Below are positions 47,978-58,123 of a stretch of 64,000 nt of DNA, in pieces. Position 1 is the first letter of the stretch. Each line of letters starts with the position of its first letter. The DNA lies in the NCBI RefSeq assembly GCF_014640815.1, contig NZ_BMHM01000003.1:618963-682962 (forward strand). Direction: 5' to 3'. A program made the position numbers and the translations under genes. This DNA is from Vreelandella lutescens. GTDB lineage: Bacteria; Pseudomonadota; Gammaproteobacteria; Pseudomonadales; Halomonadaceae. The notes beneath the pieces were generated by a model. The model searched no databases. It worked only from the letters and a program-made list of their open reading frames with translations, and was not told where the DNA came from.

Positions 47978-49144
47978 ATGGCGCACTCCTCTTCTGAGGG
48001 TTTATCCCCGATCGCTGAGCTGGTGGAAGATATTCGCCAGGGCAAAATGGTGATTCTCATGGATGATGAGGATCGCGAGAATGAAGGTGATATCATCATG
48101 GCCGCCGAAATGGTGAAGCCTGAGCATATCAACTTCATGGCACGCTATGCGTGTGGCCTCATTTGTATGCCAATGACCCGCGAGCGCTGCGAGCAGCTCA
48201 ACCTGCCGCTGATGGTACGCGACAACGGCTCGGGCTTTGGCACCAAATTCACGCTCTCTATCGAAGCAACTGAAGGCGTGACGACCGGCATTTCGGCTGC
48301 TGACCGCGCGCGTACGGTACAGGCCGCGGTAGCCGCGAATGCAAAGCCGTCCGATATCGTACAGCCAGGGCATATTTTCCCGCTCATGGCAGAGCCCGGC
48401 GGCGTGCTACGCCGTGCTGGCCACACCGAAGCCGCCTGTGATTTGGCGGCGTTGGCAGGCTTTGACCCCAGCGGTGTGATCTGTGAAATTATGAACGATG
48501 ATGGCAGCATGGCGCGTCGTCCAGAATTGGAAGTGTTTGCGAAGGCGCATGGCATTAAGATGGGCACGATTGCCGATCTGATTCACTACCGTATAGTGAA
48601 CGAGCAAACCGTAGACCATGTGGAAACCACCCAGGTATCTACCGTTCACGGACAGCTGGCGCTGCATGTGTTCCGCGACCGTATTCAAGGAGCGCATCAT
48701 CTGGCGCTGGTGAAAGGTCAGCCAACGCCTGAACAAGCCACTACCGTACGTGTCCATTTAGCCGACACCCTGCGCGATGTGATGGGCCTGATGAAGGGCG
48801 AACAATGCAGGTGGGATGCCCACCGTGCCATTGACCAAATCGCCCAGGCACCGGCTGGCGTGTTTGTTCTGATTGATGACGGACGCCCGAATCAAGATTT
48901 GAAAGACCAGCTAGATATCTATCTGGATCGTGTGCGTCAACCGCGTACTAGCGATTCAGATGGGTCTGGCAACTACTTAACGATTGGTACTGGTTCGCAG
49001 ATTCTGCGCCACTTAGGCGTGGGTAAAATGCGGCTACTCAGCTCTCCGTGGAAATTCTCAGCGCTCTCTGGGTTTGACCTGGAAGTGGTTGAGCGCCTGG
49101 GGCCAAACGACACGGCCGACGAGCCAACTTCTCAGCAGGAATAA
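47978..49144 (+). CDS. ribB: 3,4-dihydroxy-2-butanone-4-phosphate synthase with degenerate GTP cyclohydrolase II-like domain
   Basis: The protein has 388 residues. Residues 1-205 form an intact RibB domain ([46 protein letters not shown]). The rest is RibA-like in position and shape, but the zinc-binding Cys cluster and catalytic stretch of GTP cyclohydrolase II are missing; the only Cys is in GEQCRWDAH. Thus it should make dihydroxybutanone phosphate only, and a separate RibA is expected elsewhere. Such hybrids are common in gammaproteobacteria, often annotated ribBA. ATG 47978 follows TTGGAG. Confidence 0.92.
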   Translation: MAHSSSEGLSPIAELVEDIRQGKMVILMDDEDRENEGDIIMAAEMVKPEHINFMARYACGLICMPMTRERCEQLNLPLMVRDNGSGFGTKFTLSIEATEGVTTGISAADRARTVQAAVAANAKPSDIVQPGHIFPLMAEPGGVLRRAGHTEAACDLAALAGFDPSGVICEIMNDDGSMARRPELEVFAKAHGIKMGTIADLIHYRIVNEQTVDHVETTQVSTVHGQLALHVFRDRIQGAHHLALVKGQPTPEQATTVRVHLADTLRDVMGLMKGEQCRWDAHRAIDQIAQAPAGVFVLIDDGRPNQDLKDQLDIYLDRVRQPRTSDSDGSGNYLTIGTGSQILRHLGVGKMRLLSSPWKFSALSGFDLEVVERLGPNDTADEPTSQQE

Positions 49145-49148
49145 TGTG

Positions 49149-49637
49149 ATGCAATCCCTTTCGCAAATTGAAGGCACTTTTGTAGACGTCGATGGACGCT
49201 ACGTGATCGTGGTGGGCCGCTTTAATCACCACGTCGTAGATAGCTTAGTAGAAGGCGCTGTCGACAGCCTGACACGCCACGGTGTGGATGTGGAAAATAT
49301 TCATATCGTTCATGTGCCGGGCGCGTGGGAACTGCCCCTTGCCGTGAAGCGTGTGCTGAAGGTCATGAAACCAGACGCGGTGATTGCCCTGGGTGCTGTC
49401 ATTCGTGGCGGCACGCCGCACTTTGAGTACGTGGCGGGCGGCTGCAATACAGCGATGAACCATCTTCAGCTTGAGTTTGATACACCGGTCGCCAATGGCG
49501 TATTGACCGTTGAATCTATCGAGCAAGCCATTGAGCGTGCGGGCACCAAAGCCGGTAACAAAGGCACCGAAGCCGCCATGGCCGCGATGGAAATGGTATC
49601 GCTGCTACGCGCTCTGCCGGTAGGAGACTCTCAATGA
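49149..49637 (+). CDS. ribH: 6,7-dimethyl-8-ribityllumazine synthase
   Basis: This 162-residue enzyme condenses the RibD and RibB products. Typical motifs are [34 protein letters not shown] and [17 protein letters not shown]. It starts at ATG 49149, 4 bp after the ribB stop; GTG 49146 directly before it is an alternative. It overlaps nusB by 4 bp, the usual ribH-nusB arrangement. Confidence 0.97.
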   Translation: MQSLSQIEGTFVDVDGRYVIVVGRFNHHVVDSLVEGAVDSLTRHGVDVENIHIVHVPGAWELPLAVKRVLKVMKPDAVIALGAVIRGGTPHFEYVAGGCNTAMNHLQLEFDTPVANGVLTVESIEQAIERAGTKAGNKGTEAAMAAMEMVSLLRALPVGDSQ

Positions 49638-50137
49638 GCGAGCGTCGTGAGCGCAAGCCCTCTGCGGCACAGCAGGGGCGTCACGCCGCAAGGGAATTAG
49701 CGGTACAAGGACTTTACCAGTGGCATATGACCGGTAAATCCATTACCACGATTGAAGCTGAATTTCGTAGCCAAGTGGCTGACGATGATTTAGAAGATCA
49801 TGAGAACTGGGTAAAAGTCATGGAGATCGCGGACAAAGCGCTGTTCCATGAGCTGCTGCATAACACGGTGCGTTTTAAAGCCGAGTTAGATCGCGATATT
49901 GCGCCGTTGCTGGATCGTCGTTTGGAAGATTTAGACGCGGTGGAACTGGCCATTCTTCGCCTGGGAGCCTACGAGCTCTCTCGGCGTATGGAAGTGCCTT
50001 ACCGCGTAGTGATTAACGAAGGCGTTGAGCTGGCAAAATCATTTGGCGCCACCGACGGCCATAAATACGTGAATGGTATTCTCGATAAGCTGGCGAACCG
50101 CTTACGAAGTGCCGAAGTCAGCGCCCGCCGCCTATAA
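49634..50137 (+). CDS. nusB: Transcription antitermination factor NusB
   Basis: This 167-residue helical protein acts in rRNA antitermination with NusE. Family sequences are [18 protein letters not shown] near the N-terminus, [11 protein letters not shown] and [16 protein letters not shown], and [11 protein letters not shown] near the end. Its ATG overlaps the ribH stop. Confidence 0.97.
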   Translation: MSERRERKPSAAQQGRHAARELAVQGLYQWHMTGKSITTIEAEFRSQVADDDLEDHENWVKVMEIADKALFHELLHNTVRFKAELDRDIAPLLDRRLEDLDAVELAILRLGAYELSRRMEVPYRVVINEGVELAKSFGATDGHKYVNGILDKLANRLRSAEVSARRL

Positions 50138-50171
50138 GCGGCTGGCCTGATCAAGCGTTTAAGGGGCCTTT

Positions 50172-51149
50172 GTGCTTGCCGAATTTGATCTGATTCGACG
50201 TTACATGATGTCGCCGCAGGAGGCGCAAGCGACAGATGGCGTTGCCCTAGGATGCGGCGATGACGCCACACTATTGATTCCCCAGTTAGGCCAACAGCTT
50301 GTCGTAAGCGTTGATACCTCTGTGGTGAACATACACTTCCCCCACGATGCCCCCGCCCACGCGGTAGGGCATCGTGCGTTGGCGGTCGCGCTGAGTGATT
50401 TGGCCGCCATGGGGGCAACGTCGCGCTGGTGTCTGATGGCGCTTACCCTTGATCAGCGTGTTTTCAAGGAAGAAACCGCCGCCGAGCAATGGTTGGCAGG
50501 CTACGCCCGTGGCTTCCATGCGTTATGCCAGCAGCACGCCACCACCCTCGCCGGAGGCGATGTAACCTCTGGCGCGCTCAGCATTAGCGTGACGGTAATG
50601 GGGGAAGTGCCTGCTGAGTTAGCCATGACGCGTTCAGGCGCTCAGCCGGGTGATGTAGTGGCCGTGACCGGCGCGTTAGGCGGTGGTGCTGGCGGGCTAG
50701 CGTTGTGGCAACAGGGTGAGCGAGACCTGACACACCCATTGCTACAGCGCTATCTTATGCCTCAGCCACGGCTGGCGGCGGGCATTGCCTTGCGTGGACT
50801 TGCCACTGCAGCCATGGATATTTCCGATGGCCTGCTGGCGGATTTAACCCATCTGCGCGAAGCCTCTCAGGTAGGCGTTGTGCTTGAGCCTGAAGCGCTA
50901 CCCTTGGTAGAAGGATTAGTAGATGCGCTAGGCCGTGAGGCGGCATTGTCCGCTGCGCTGTCGGGGGGAGACGACTACGAGCTTTTAGTGACGCTGTCTC
51001 CTGACAACGTGGCACAAGCGCGAGCGCAATTGGCTGAGTGTGGGCTCTCACTGAGTGTGATTGGTCACTGTAGCGAAGCGTTAGGGGTAACCGGTGTGCC
51101 CGCTCAAGCCGCCACTGGCTGGCAGCATTTTTGTGGAGGCGCCCAATGA
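50172..51149 (+). CDS. thiL: Thiamine-monophosphate kinase
   Basis: This 325-residue enzyme phosphorylates thiamine monophosphate to the active diphosphate. Features are GCGDDATLL, VDTSVVNIHFP, ALAVALSDLAAMGA, AMDISDGLLADL and LSGGDDYELLVTL. It starts at GTG 50172 following AAGGGGCC. The stop overlaps the pgpA ATG (ATGA). Confidence 0.96.
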   Translation: MLAEFDLIRRYMMSPQEAQATDGVALGCGDDATLLIPQLGQQLVVSVDTSVVNIHFPHDAPAHAVGHRALAVALSDLAAMGATSRWCLMALTLDQRVFKEETAAEQWLAGYARGFHALCQQHATTLAGGDVTSGALSISVTVMGEVPAELAMTRSGAQPGDVVAVTGALGGGAGGLALWQQGERDLTHPLLQRYLMPQPRLAAGIALRGLATAAMDISDGLLADLTHLREASQVGVVLEPEALPLVEGLVDALGREAALSAALSGGDDYELLVTLSPDNVAQARAQLAECGLSLSVIGHCSEALGVTGVPAQAATGWQHFCGGAQ

Positions 51150-51619
51150 ATCGAGCACCGGCGAGCGTTTGGCGACGGCCCACTCACTTTTTTGCCTTTG
51201 GCCTAGGTAGCGGCACAGTGCCCTGGGCACCGGGCACCTTCGGTACGCTAGCCGCCATTCCCTTTTATTGGATGATGGCCGACCTAACCTTGGGCTGGTA
51301 CCTCGGCATTGTGCTGGTCGCTTTTGTGGTCGGGGTATGGCTGTGCGACAAAACTTCCCATGACCTAGGCGTGCATGACCATTCCGGTATTGTCTGGGAT
51401 GAGTTCGTTGGCTATTGGATTACCATGGCAGCCGTGCCATTCTCCTGGGAAGCAGCGCTCTGGGGGTTTGTGGTCTTTCGTATTTTCGATGTTTTCAAGC
51501 CGTGGCCCATTCGTTGGGCAGACCGCCGGGTAGCCGGTGGCTTTGGCATTATGATTGATGATGTCATGGCAGGCATTTATGCCTGGAGCACCATGCACCT
51601 GTGGTTCTGGTTGCATTAA
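51146..51619 (+). CDS. pgpA: Phosphatidylglycerophosphatase A
   Basis: This 157-residue inner-membrane phosphatase makes phosphatidylglycerol. Motifs are FGLGSGTVPWAPGTFGTLAA, HDHSGIVWDEFVGYWITM and KPWPIRWADRRVAGGFGIM. The start is ATG 51146, overlapping thiL. The nusB-thiL-pgpA order is standard in gammaproteobacteria. Confidence 0.96.
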   Translation: MNRAPASVWRRPTHFFAFGLGSGTVPWAPGTFGTLAAIPFYWMMADLTLGWYLGIVLVAFVVGVWLCDKTSHDLGVHDHSGIVWDEFVGYWITMAAVPFSWEAALWGFVVFRIFDVFKPWPIRWADRRVAGGFGIMIDDVMAGIYAWSTMHLWFWLH

Positions 51620-51727
51620 TCAAAAGGATGACATGAAGAGAGCCAATGGCCTGTTATGTTAAGCAACTAGCCGCCAGCAGAAATGCAGGGAGTAAGGTAT
51701 CGCAGGGAGGCTATTCAAGGAGATAGC

Positions 51728-52984
51728 ATGCGCAAGGAACGTTTGATCGTGCCTGTCCTCGCGACGATTGCCGTCGTTTGGATGGTCGCGCAACTGCTAT
51801 CCAGCGTTCTATTTGAACGCAGTCTCCGCCAAGCGCTGGAGGATTTGGAAGCGCGTGGTGAGTGGCGTGTGAGCCGATTAGAAAGCCGTCAGGGGTGGCT
51901 GAGCTCCCGCGGTCGGCTCGTACTGTCACCGCTGCTAGGCCGACCTTGGCGCTTGGAACTCACATATCGCGCGCGGCACGGTGTGCTCAGTACCGATGTA
52001 GAAGGTACGCTGCTGCCGCGCTTGGATAGCGTGCTACAAAAAGCCGTGGGTGAAGTCTCGGCCCCTTCCGTACCGCGCTGGCAGGGCCGCTATCAAACAT
52101 TGAGTGGCCACACCGAACTGCGCTTAGCGCTTGCCCCTTTTGTTATCCAGCAAAATGGTCGTGAACTGGATGTGCGTGGAGCGCGTGTCCGCTTAGAAGG
52201 TATGTTTGGTGACTGGCGTCTTCGTGGGCTGCTGGATCAACTCACCTTGACCGATGGCCTTTCTCAGCTAACGCTAGGGCCCACCACGCTGGAAAGCCGA
52301 TACACCTATATTGATGACGCCTACCACTTTGCCCAGCGCGACCACCTGCATATTGAGCAGTTAGCGCTTCATTATCCCGCTTATGATATCCACGTTGCGC
52401 CCCTGGACGTACACAGCCACATGGAGTTGGATGAAAGCGAGCTGCGTCTTAAAGGCGAGCTAGTGGTTGGGGAAGTGCGCGTGCCTAGCGAAGCCCCTGA
52501 TACGCCTCTACTCAGTGGCCGGATAGAAGCCGAGCTTTCCCGCTTAAACGCGGATGCCGTACGTCAAACCATTCGTCGTTTGCGCCAAGAAGCGGCCTGG
52601 GGAGACACCAGTCTACCCATGGCAGAAGGTCTGTTAGCCCGTTTAGAGCCCGATTTACGACAGGTGTTGAGTGACTCCCCCCGATTAGACGTGACGACCA
52701 TCACACTCGATAGCCCGCTGTTAGGGCTGCAAGTAGAGGCGGATGGCGCACTGTTTTTCGATGCTCGCCGCTTAGATGAGCTGCGGATCACGGCGCTAGA
52801 TAAACCGGAAGAGCGTCACCGCTGGTTAGAGCGCATCGACGGCGATTTTATTTGGCATGATGCCCCCACCGTAGCGGCGCTTTGGCTGGGACTACCCTTG
52901 GGGACACGGGAGCTGCAGTTTGATGTGATTCGCGGCGTATGGCGCGTGAATGGGCGCCCTATGCCGCCGCTGCTACAGCCTTAA
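51728..52984 (+). CDS. DUF945 (YdgA-type) periplasmic protein
   Basis: This 418-residue protein has an N-terminal signal anchor (VPVLATIAVVWMVAQLLSSV), then the DUF945 opening VSRLESRQGWLSSRGRLVL and repeated beta-strand patterns to the end. Function in this family is unknown; YdgA is inner-membrane attached and periplasmic. ATG 51728 follows AAGGAG; an ATG-proximal extension to 51683 is unlikely. It stands between pgpA and lon, with its own gap of about 110 bp upstream. Confidence 0.8.
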   Translation: MRKERLIVPVLATIAVVWMVAQLLSSVLFERSLRQALEDLEARGEWRVSRLESRQGWLSSRGRLVLSPLLGRPWRLELTYRARHGVLSTDVEGTLLPRLDSVLQKAVGEVSAPSVPRWQGRYQTLSGHTELRLALAPFVIQQNGRELDVRGARVRLEGMFGDWRLRGLLDQLTLTDGLSQLTLGPTTLESRYTYIDDAYHFAQRDHLHIEQLALHYPAYDIHVAPLDVHSHMELDESELRLKGELVVGEVRVPSEAPDTPLLSGRIEAELSRLNADAVRQTIRRLRQEAAWGDTSLPMAEGLLARLEPDLRQVLSDSPRLDVTTITLDSPLLGLQVEADGALFFDARRLDELRITALDKPEERHRWLERIDGDFIWHDAPTVAALWLGLPLGTRELQFDVIRGVWRVNGRPMPPLLQP

Positions 52985-53045
52985 CCGTAAGCCCATCATA
53001 ACGGCAATTGCTGATGTCCAAGTGATGAGCTAAATCACGTTTAGG

Positions 53046-53073
53046 GTTGAAGTTTTCGCTCTATGCCCACATT
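53046..53073 (+). promoter_or_regulatory. Sigma-32-type heat-shock promoter of lon
   Basis: GTTGAA, 14-bp spacer, CCCACATT; the known consensus is CTTGAAA-N11-16-CCCCATNT. It lies about 55 bp upstream of the lon start, and lon is a classic heat-shock gene. Confidence 0.62.
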
Positions 53074-53127
53074 CCTTTAACAATGCTAAGCGACGAAAGC
53101 CGCTAACCACTGTTGATGGGAGGGCGC

Positions 53128-55587
53128 ATGAGCGACCAGGATTACGAACGCGATCACGAACACCATGAGTGGCTCACCGATAAGGAGCCACAAGACGCCC
53201 GCAACGAAAGCACTGAAAGTGAGCATTATCGCTCTGACGGAGAGCGCGTTAACTCACTAGTGCCCGCCAGTGAAATGCTGCCCGAACGCATTTATCTGCT
53301 GCCGATTCACAACCGCCCCTTCTTTCCTGCCCAGGTGCAGCCGCTGGTCATCAACCGCGAGCGCTGGGAGGAGACCATGCGCCGGGTTGGTAATACGCCG
53401 CACCACACCATTGGCGTGGCCTTTGTGGGTGAGCACGGTCTTGAGTCCCTGGATCACGAAGGGTTTCCTGAGATTGGCACCGCCGTCAAGGTGCATAAGC
53501 TGAAAAGTGAAGATCAGCAAATTCAGTTTATTGCCCAGGGCCTGCAGCGTTTTAAAATTCAGCGCTGGCTATCAAAAGAGCCGCCATACTTGGTAGAAGT
53601 TACCTACCCGAAAGAGCCCGTAAATGCTGAAGACGAAGAGACCCGGGCGTATGCCATGGCGATCATTAACGGCATTAAAGAGCTGCTGCCCATCAACCCG
53701 CTCTATGGGGAAGAGCTAAAACATTACCTCAACCGCTTTAGCCCTCATCAACCGGGCCCGCTGACGGATTTTGCAGCAGCCATTACCTCCGCTAAAGGCC
53801 CCGAGTTGCAGGACGTGTTAGCCACGCTGCCCGTCGCCGAGCGCATGCACAAAGTGCTGCCGCTGCTGCGTAAAGAGATTGATGTGGCACAGCTGCAAAG
53901 CGAAATCAGCGAGCAGGTCAACGCGCAGATGCAGGAGCGTCAGCGGGAGTTTTTCCTCCGCGAACAGCTTAAGGTGATTCAGCGTGAGCTGGGGATCTCC
54001 AAAGACGACCGCGAAAACGACGTGGATACCTTTAGGAACCGGCTTGATTCCCTAGTGGTGCCAGAGCGCGTGCAGGCACGCATTGATGATGAGCTCAATA
54101 AGCTCAGCGTTTTGGAAACCGGCTCGCCGGAGTACGGCACAACCCGCAACTACCTGGATTGGCTGACATCATTACCTTGGGGGGTAACTAGCCAAGACCA
54201 GCTGGATCTTCCGCACGCCAGGGCAGTGCTCGACCGCGACCACGATGGCCTGAAAGACGTCAAAGAGCGGATTATCGAGTTTCTCGCCGAAGGCACGTTC
54301 AAGGGCGATGTAGGTGGCTCGATTGTGCTGCTAGTGGGCCCGCCTGGGGTTGGTAAAACCTCCATTGGGCGCTCCATTGCCGAGGCGCTGGGCCGTGAGT
54401 TCTACCGCTTCTCGGTGGGCGGTATGCGCGATGAAGCCGAAATTAAAGGCCACCGGCGCACCTATGTGGGCGCTATGCCCGGCAAGCTGGTTCAAGCCTT
54501 TAAAGAGGTGGAAGTCGAAAACCCGGTCATCATGCTGGATGAGATCGACAAGCTGGGCCAATCCTTCCAGGGTGATCCCGCGTCAGCGCTGCTGGAAGTG
54601 CTTGATCCAGAGCAGAACGTCGACTTCCTGGATCACTACCTCGACGTACGGATGGATCTCTCCAAGGTGCTCTTCGTATGCACCGCCAACACCTTAGACA
54701 GCATCCCCGGGCCTCTACTGGACCGTATGGAGCAGATTCGCCTGTCGGGCTACATCGCCGAAGAGAAGCTGCAAATCGCTAAGCACCACCTGTGGCCCAA
54801 GCTGCTTAAGCGCGATAACTTGCCGAAAAAGCGCATTAACCTAAGCGATGCGGCGCTGAAGCAGGTGATCGACGGTTATGCCCGTGAAGCAGGCGTACGT
54901 CAGTTGGAAAAACAGCTGCACCGCATTGTACGTAAAGCCGCAGTGAAGCTGCTGGAAGAGGAGGTCGAGACCGTCAAAGTTTCGGTCAAAAACCTGGAAG
55001 AGTTCCTGGGCGCACCGCTCTTCCGTAAAGAGAAAGTCCTGAAAGGCGAAGGCGTCGTCACAGGACTTGCTTGGACATCCATGGGTGGTGCCACGCTGCC
55101 GATTGAGGCAGGCAAGGTGCATTCGCTAGATCGCGGCTTCAAGCTAACCGGCAAGCTCGGCGATGTGATGAAAGAGTCGGCCAATATTGCCTATAGCTAC
55201 ACGCTGGGGCATTTGGCGGAGTACGGTGCGGATGCAGATTTCTTTGATTCTGCGTTTGTTCATCTCCACGTGCCTGAAGGGGCAACGCCTAAGGATGGTC
55301 CATCCGCCGGGGTGACCATGACCACCGCGCTACTGTCGTTGGCCAAGCATCAAGCCATCACTCGCCCGCTGGCGATGACCGGTGAGCTTACCCTCACAGG
55401 CCAAGTGCTACCCGTAGGCGGTATCCGCGAAAAAGTCATTGCCGCACGGCGCAGCGATATTTTTGAAGTGATCCTGCCTGAAGCAAACCGTCGCGACTAC
55501 GAAGAGCTACCGGACTATCTGAAAGAGGGGATGACGGTGCACTTTGCCAACCGCTATCGGGATGTCGCTAACGTGGTCTTCAAATAG
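53128..55587 (+). CDS. lon: ATP-dependent protease Lon
   Basis: This 819-residue cytoplasmic AAA+ protease has an acidic, charged N-terminal extension (about 1-45), a LON substrate-binding domain (from RIYLLPIHNRPFFPAQVQPL), Walker A GPPGVGKTSIG, Walker B VIMLDEIDKLG, and the Ser/Lys protease domain with KDGPSAGVTM (Ser) and REKVIAARRSD (Lys). The start is ATG 53128 behind GGGAGGG. All active-site residues are present. Single gene with a heat-shock-type promoter and strong terminator. Confidence 0.98.
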   Translation: MSDQDYERDHEHHEWLTDKEPQDARNESTESEHYRSDGERVNSLVPASEMLPERIYLLPIHNRPFFPAQVQPLVINRERWEETMRRVGNTPHHTIGVAFVGEHGLESLDHEGFPEIGTAVKVHKLKSEDQQIQFIAQGLQRFKIQRWLSKEPPYLVEVTYPKEPVNAEDEETRAYAMAIINGIKELLPINPLYGEELKHYLNRFSPHQPGPLTDFAAAITSAKGPELQDVLATLPVAERMHKVLPLLRKEIDVAQLQSEISEQVNAQMQERQREFFLREQLKVIQRELGISKDDRENDVDTFRNRLDSLVVPERVQARIDDELNKLSVLETGSPEYGTTRNYLDWLTSLPWGVTSQDQLDLPHARAVLDRDHDGLKDVKERIIEFLAEGTFKGDVGGSIVLLVGPPGVGKTSIGRSIAEALGREFYRFSVGGMRDEAEIKGHRRTYVGAMPGKLVQAFKEVEVENPVIMLDEIDKLGQSFQGDPASALLEVLDPEQNVDFLDHYLDVRMDLSKVLFVCTANTLDSIPGPLLDRMEQIRLSGYIAEEKLQIAKHHLWPKLLKRDNLPKKRINLSDAALKQVIDGYAREAGVRQLEKQLHRIVRKAAVKLLEEEVETVKVSVKNLEEFLGAPLFRKEKVLKGEGVVTGLAWTSMGGATLPIEAGKVHSLDRGFKLTGKLGDVMKESANIAYSYTLGHLAEYGADADFFDSAFVHLHVPEGATPKDGPSAGVTMTTALLSLAKHQAITRPLAMTGELTLTGQVLPVGGIREKVIAARRSDIFEVILPEANRRDYEELPDYLKEGMTVHFANRYRDVANVVFK

Positions 55588-55629
55588 CGGGCCGATGGCC
55601 AGCTGAGGCAGACCATAACATCGTTACAA

Positions 55630-55659
55630 GCGCCGCTCTGAAGAGAGCGGCGCTTTTTT
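55630..55659 (+). terminator. Rho-independent terminator after lon
   Basis: GCGCCGCTCT (55630-55639) pairs with AGAGCGGCGC (55644-55653) around GAAG, followed by six T residues. Confidence 0.95.
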
Positions 55660-55746
55660 ACATCTGTTTACTGGTTAAGTGCCCCGCTAATTCTGGATAA
55701 TAGAGAAAAATCAAATTATTAAAAATAATGCCCCTGGGGAGCTTCT

Positions 55747-57918
55747 ATGCGCAACAACCAGCCCGTTACCCAACGTGAATACGTGCTCGATGAAGAGACC
55801 GTGCTTATTTCACGCTCTGATTTAAAAGGTAACGTGACCTATGCCAACGCAGCCTTTGTGGAGGTGAGCGGCTATTCAAGGGATGAGCTGCTCGGCGCGC
55901 CGCATAATCTCATTCGTCACCCTGATATGCCTGAAGTCGCCTACGCGGATTTTTGGAAAACCATTCAATCAGGCGGCACTTGGCAGGGCACGGTAAAAAA
56001 CCGCCGCAAAAATGGTGATCACTACTGGGTCAACGCAACGGTGGCTCCCCTGAGAGATGGCGACCGTATTGTGGGGTACACGTCGCTGCGTCGCAAAGCG
56101 TCGGATAAGCAGATCGCCCTGGCAGAACGGGTGTATGCGGAAATACGTGAAAAGGGCAAATCCCGTCGCTATGGCTTGCATCAAGGGGCGCTAAAGCGCC
56201 GAGGGCTAGGCGGTATTGCGGCGCGTTTTCAATTCACCAGCTTAAAAGCAAAACTGACCGGTATGGTGGTCGTTGCCCTCATCTTGCTCGGGTTGTCGGG
56301 CGGCCTGGGGCTTTATGGTTTGAGTGCCTCTGGGGATCGTCTTGAAACCCTCAACCGCGCAGGTCTTGAGGCAGTGGCTGACTTGCAGTTAATAGAACGC
56401 CATATTGGGTTAGCGGTGGAGCAGTTGGAGCCCGCCGTCAGAAACCCACGGCGAATAGATATGGAGGCCGTGTCTGCGAGTTTAACGGGCAGCACGCAGA
56501 CCGCCCAGCAGCTATGGGAAGAGTACCGCCAAACCAGCAGTGCCCCCGAGGAGAGCGTAGAGGCGTTTAATGTTGCCTTTGACGCTTGGCGTGGTGGTGC
56601 TACCAGTGCCATTGAGGCTGTAGGCCAAGCCAACGGGTTTGCGGCGTTTGAGGCGCTCAATAGCGTGGTACTTCCTGCCACAACGGAAATTCGTGAGCTT
56701 AATAGCCAACTAGTGGATTACGAACGCGCTGGCGCTGCTGCTCTGATGGATGATGCCCGTCATGATCGACAGCAGATGTTTATTGCCCAGCTAGTGCTGC
56801 TGCTGATTGGCCTGTGTGTACTGGTGGCCCTCAGCGTCTTCATCCTGAAATCAGTCTTCCGCAGTTTGGCGGGCGCGCGTTATATGACGTTCCAGATTGC
56901 AGCGGGTAACTTAGCGGCGCGGGAGCGTCGTCAAAGCAATGACGAGCTAGGGGAGCTGCTCTATTCGCTGGATACCATGCGCTTCAGTTTATCCAGCATC
57001 GTGGGCGATGTAGAAAACCGCGTGTCGGTCGTGACACCCGCGATTCAGCAAATTGCCGCCGAGAACGAGGAGCTGGCGAGCCGTACCGAACAGCAGGCAT
57101 CGTCGCTGCAACAAACCGCCTCTAGCATGGAAGAGATGACCTCGACCGTTCAGCAAAATAACGATAACGCCCGACAAGCGACAGAGCTGGCTCAGCAAAA
57201 TGCCACCAGCACGCGGGATACTCGTCAGCAGATGGAGCAGTTGGTTGAGCGTATGCAGCGCATTGCTAAGAGTGCCGAAAAGATGACCGAAATGATCGGT
57301 GTCATCGATGGCATTGCGTTTCAGACCAATATCTTAGCGCTTAATGCGTCGGTAGAGGCTGCTCGGGCCGGGGAGCATGGACGCGGGTTTGCGGTGGTGG
57401 CTAGCGAAGTGCGTATGTTGGCAAGTCGCAGTGCGGATGCGGCGCAAGAAATCCGCAAGATGATCGACAGCACCACGCAAGAAGTGAGCGGCGGTCGCAG
57501 TGCGGTTGAGCAAGCGGAAAAGGCCATTGAGAATGTCGTGACACAGGTCAGCCGTGTGAGTGAGCTGATGGCGTCCATCAGTACCGCCTCCAATGAGCAG
57601 AGCAGCGGTATCGGGCAGATCAATGCGGCGATTGCCGAAATGGATAGCGTCACGCAACAAAACGCCACCAAAGTGCAGTCGATTGCCGCATCGGCAGATA
57701 ACCTTGCGCTGGAAGCGTTTGAGCTTGCGAACGTTGTTGACGCCTTCCGCTTAGAGGGCGCGCAGGCAGAGAGCATTAACACCGCCCGTGAAAAGCTTGC
57801 CCGTGCCCAAAAAGCCGTAAAGCAGGGAGCCCCCGGATTGCCAAGCGGCAAACCGTCACAACCCAGTGCTCAGCAGCACCGTCAGCGCGATGAGAGTGAA
57901 GAGTGGGATGCCTTTTGA
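55747..57918 (+). CDS. Aer-like PAS chemoreceptor 1
   Basis: This 723-residue methyl-accepting protein has an N-terminal cytoplasmic PAS domain (about 15-115, [20 protein letters not shown], then [20 protein letters not shown]), typical of Aer receptors that bind FAD and sense redox state. A membrane hairpin region (about 172-195 and 345-365) encloses a periplasmic domain, followed by HAMP and the signalling domain with tip [20 protein letters not shown]. The C-terminus ends EWDAF, similar to the CheR-docking pentapeptide NWETF. It is a paralogue of the next gene with identical length. The ligand or cofactor is inferred from the PAS family. Confidence 0.92.
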   Translation: MRNNQPVTQREYVLDEETVLISRSDLKGNVTYANAAFVEVSGYSRDELLGAPHNLIRHPDMPEVAYADFWKTIQSGGTWQGTVKNRRKNGDHYWVNATVAPLRDGDRIVGYTSLRRKASDKQIALAERVYAEIREKGKSRRYGLHQGALKRRGLGGIAARFQFTSLKAKLTGMVVVALILLGLSGGLGLYGLSASGDRLETLNRAGLEAVADLQLIERHIGLAVEQLEPAVRNPRRIDMEAVSASLTGSTQTAQQLWEEYRQTSSAPEESVEAFNVAFDAWRGGATSAIEAVGQANGFAAFEALNSVVLPATTEIRELNSQLVDYERAGAAALMDDARHDRQQMFIAQLVLLLIGLCVLVALSVFILKSVFRSLAGARYMTFQIAAGNLAARERRQSNDELGELLYSLDTMRFSLSSIVGDVENRVSVVTPAIQQIAAENEELASRTEQQASSLQQTASSMEEMTSTVQQNNDNARQATELAQQNATSTRDTRQQMEQLVERMQRIAKSAEKMTEMIGVIDGIAFQTNILALNASVEAARAGEHGRGFAVVASEVRMLASRSADAAQEIRKMIDSTTQEVSGGRSAVEQAEKAIENVVTQVSRVSELMASISTASNEQSSGIGQINAAIAEMDSVTQQNATKVQSIAASADNLALEAFELANVVDAFRLEGAQAESINTAREKLARAQKAVKQGAPGLPSGKPSQPSAQQHRQRDESEEWDAF

Positions 57919-57965
57919 CGGCTGCGTTTAATCACCATTAGTCACCACCATGCTTTACCATTTGA

Positions 57966-57995
57966 ATATGCCATCCTTTGGGTGGCATATTTTTT
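57966..57995 (+). terminator. Terminator between the two Aer-like genes
   Basis: ATATGCCATCC (57966-57976) pairs with GGTGGCATAT (57981-57990), with a G-T pair, and is followed by five T residues. The two receptors are therefore probably separate transcripts. Confidence 0.85.
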
Positions 57996-58123
57996 GCTCA
58001 TACTTTCTACTGATATCCGTTGGTTAGGTAGCAGAGTGATTAGAGTGAACGGCTTGGTAAAAAGGACATCGCTGGGTCATTAGGCAAAACAGGCCTTTTT
58101 TAAAATAACAGGTGGGGTTCTTT

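Noticed and set aside
55675..55710. Sigma-28 promoter before Aer-like receptor 1 (TAAGTGCC...CTGGATAA)
   Set aside because: Spacer is 9 bp instead of 11 and the -10 has two mismatches in the core.
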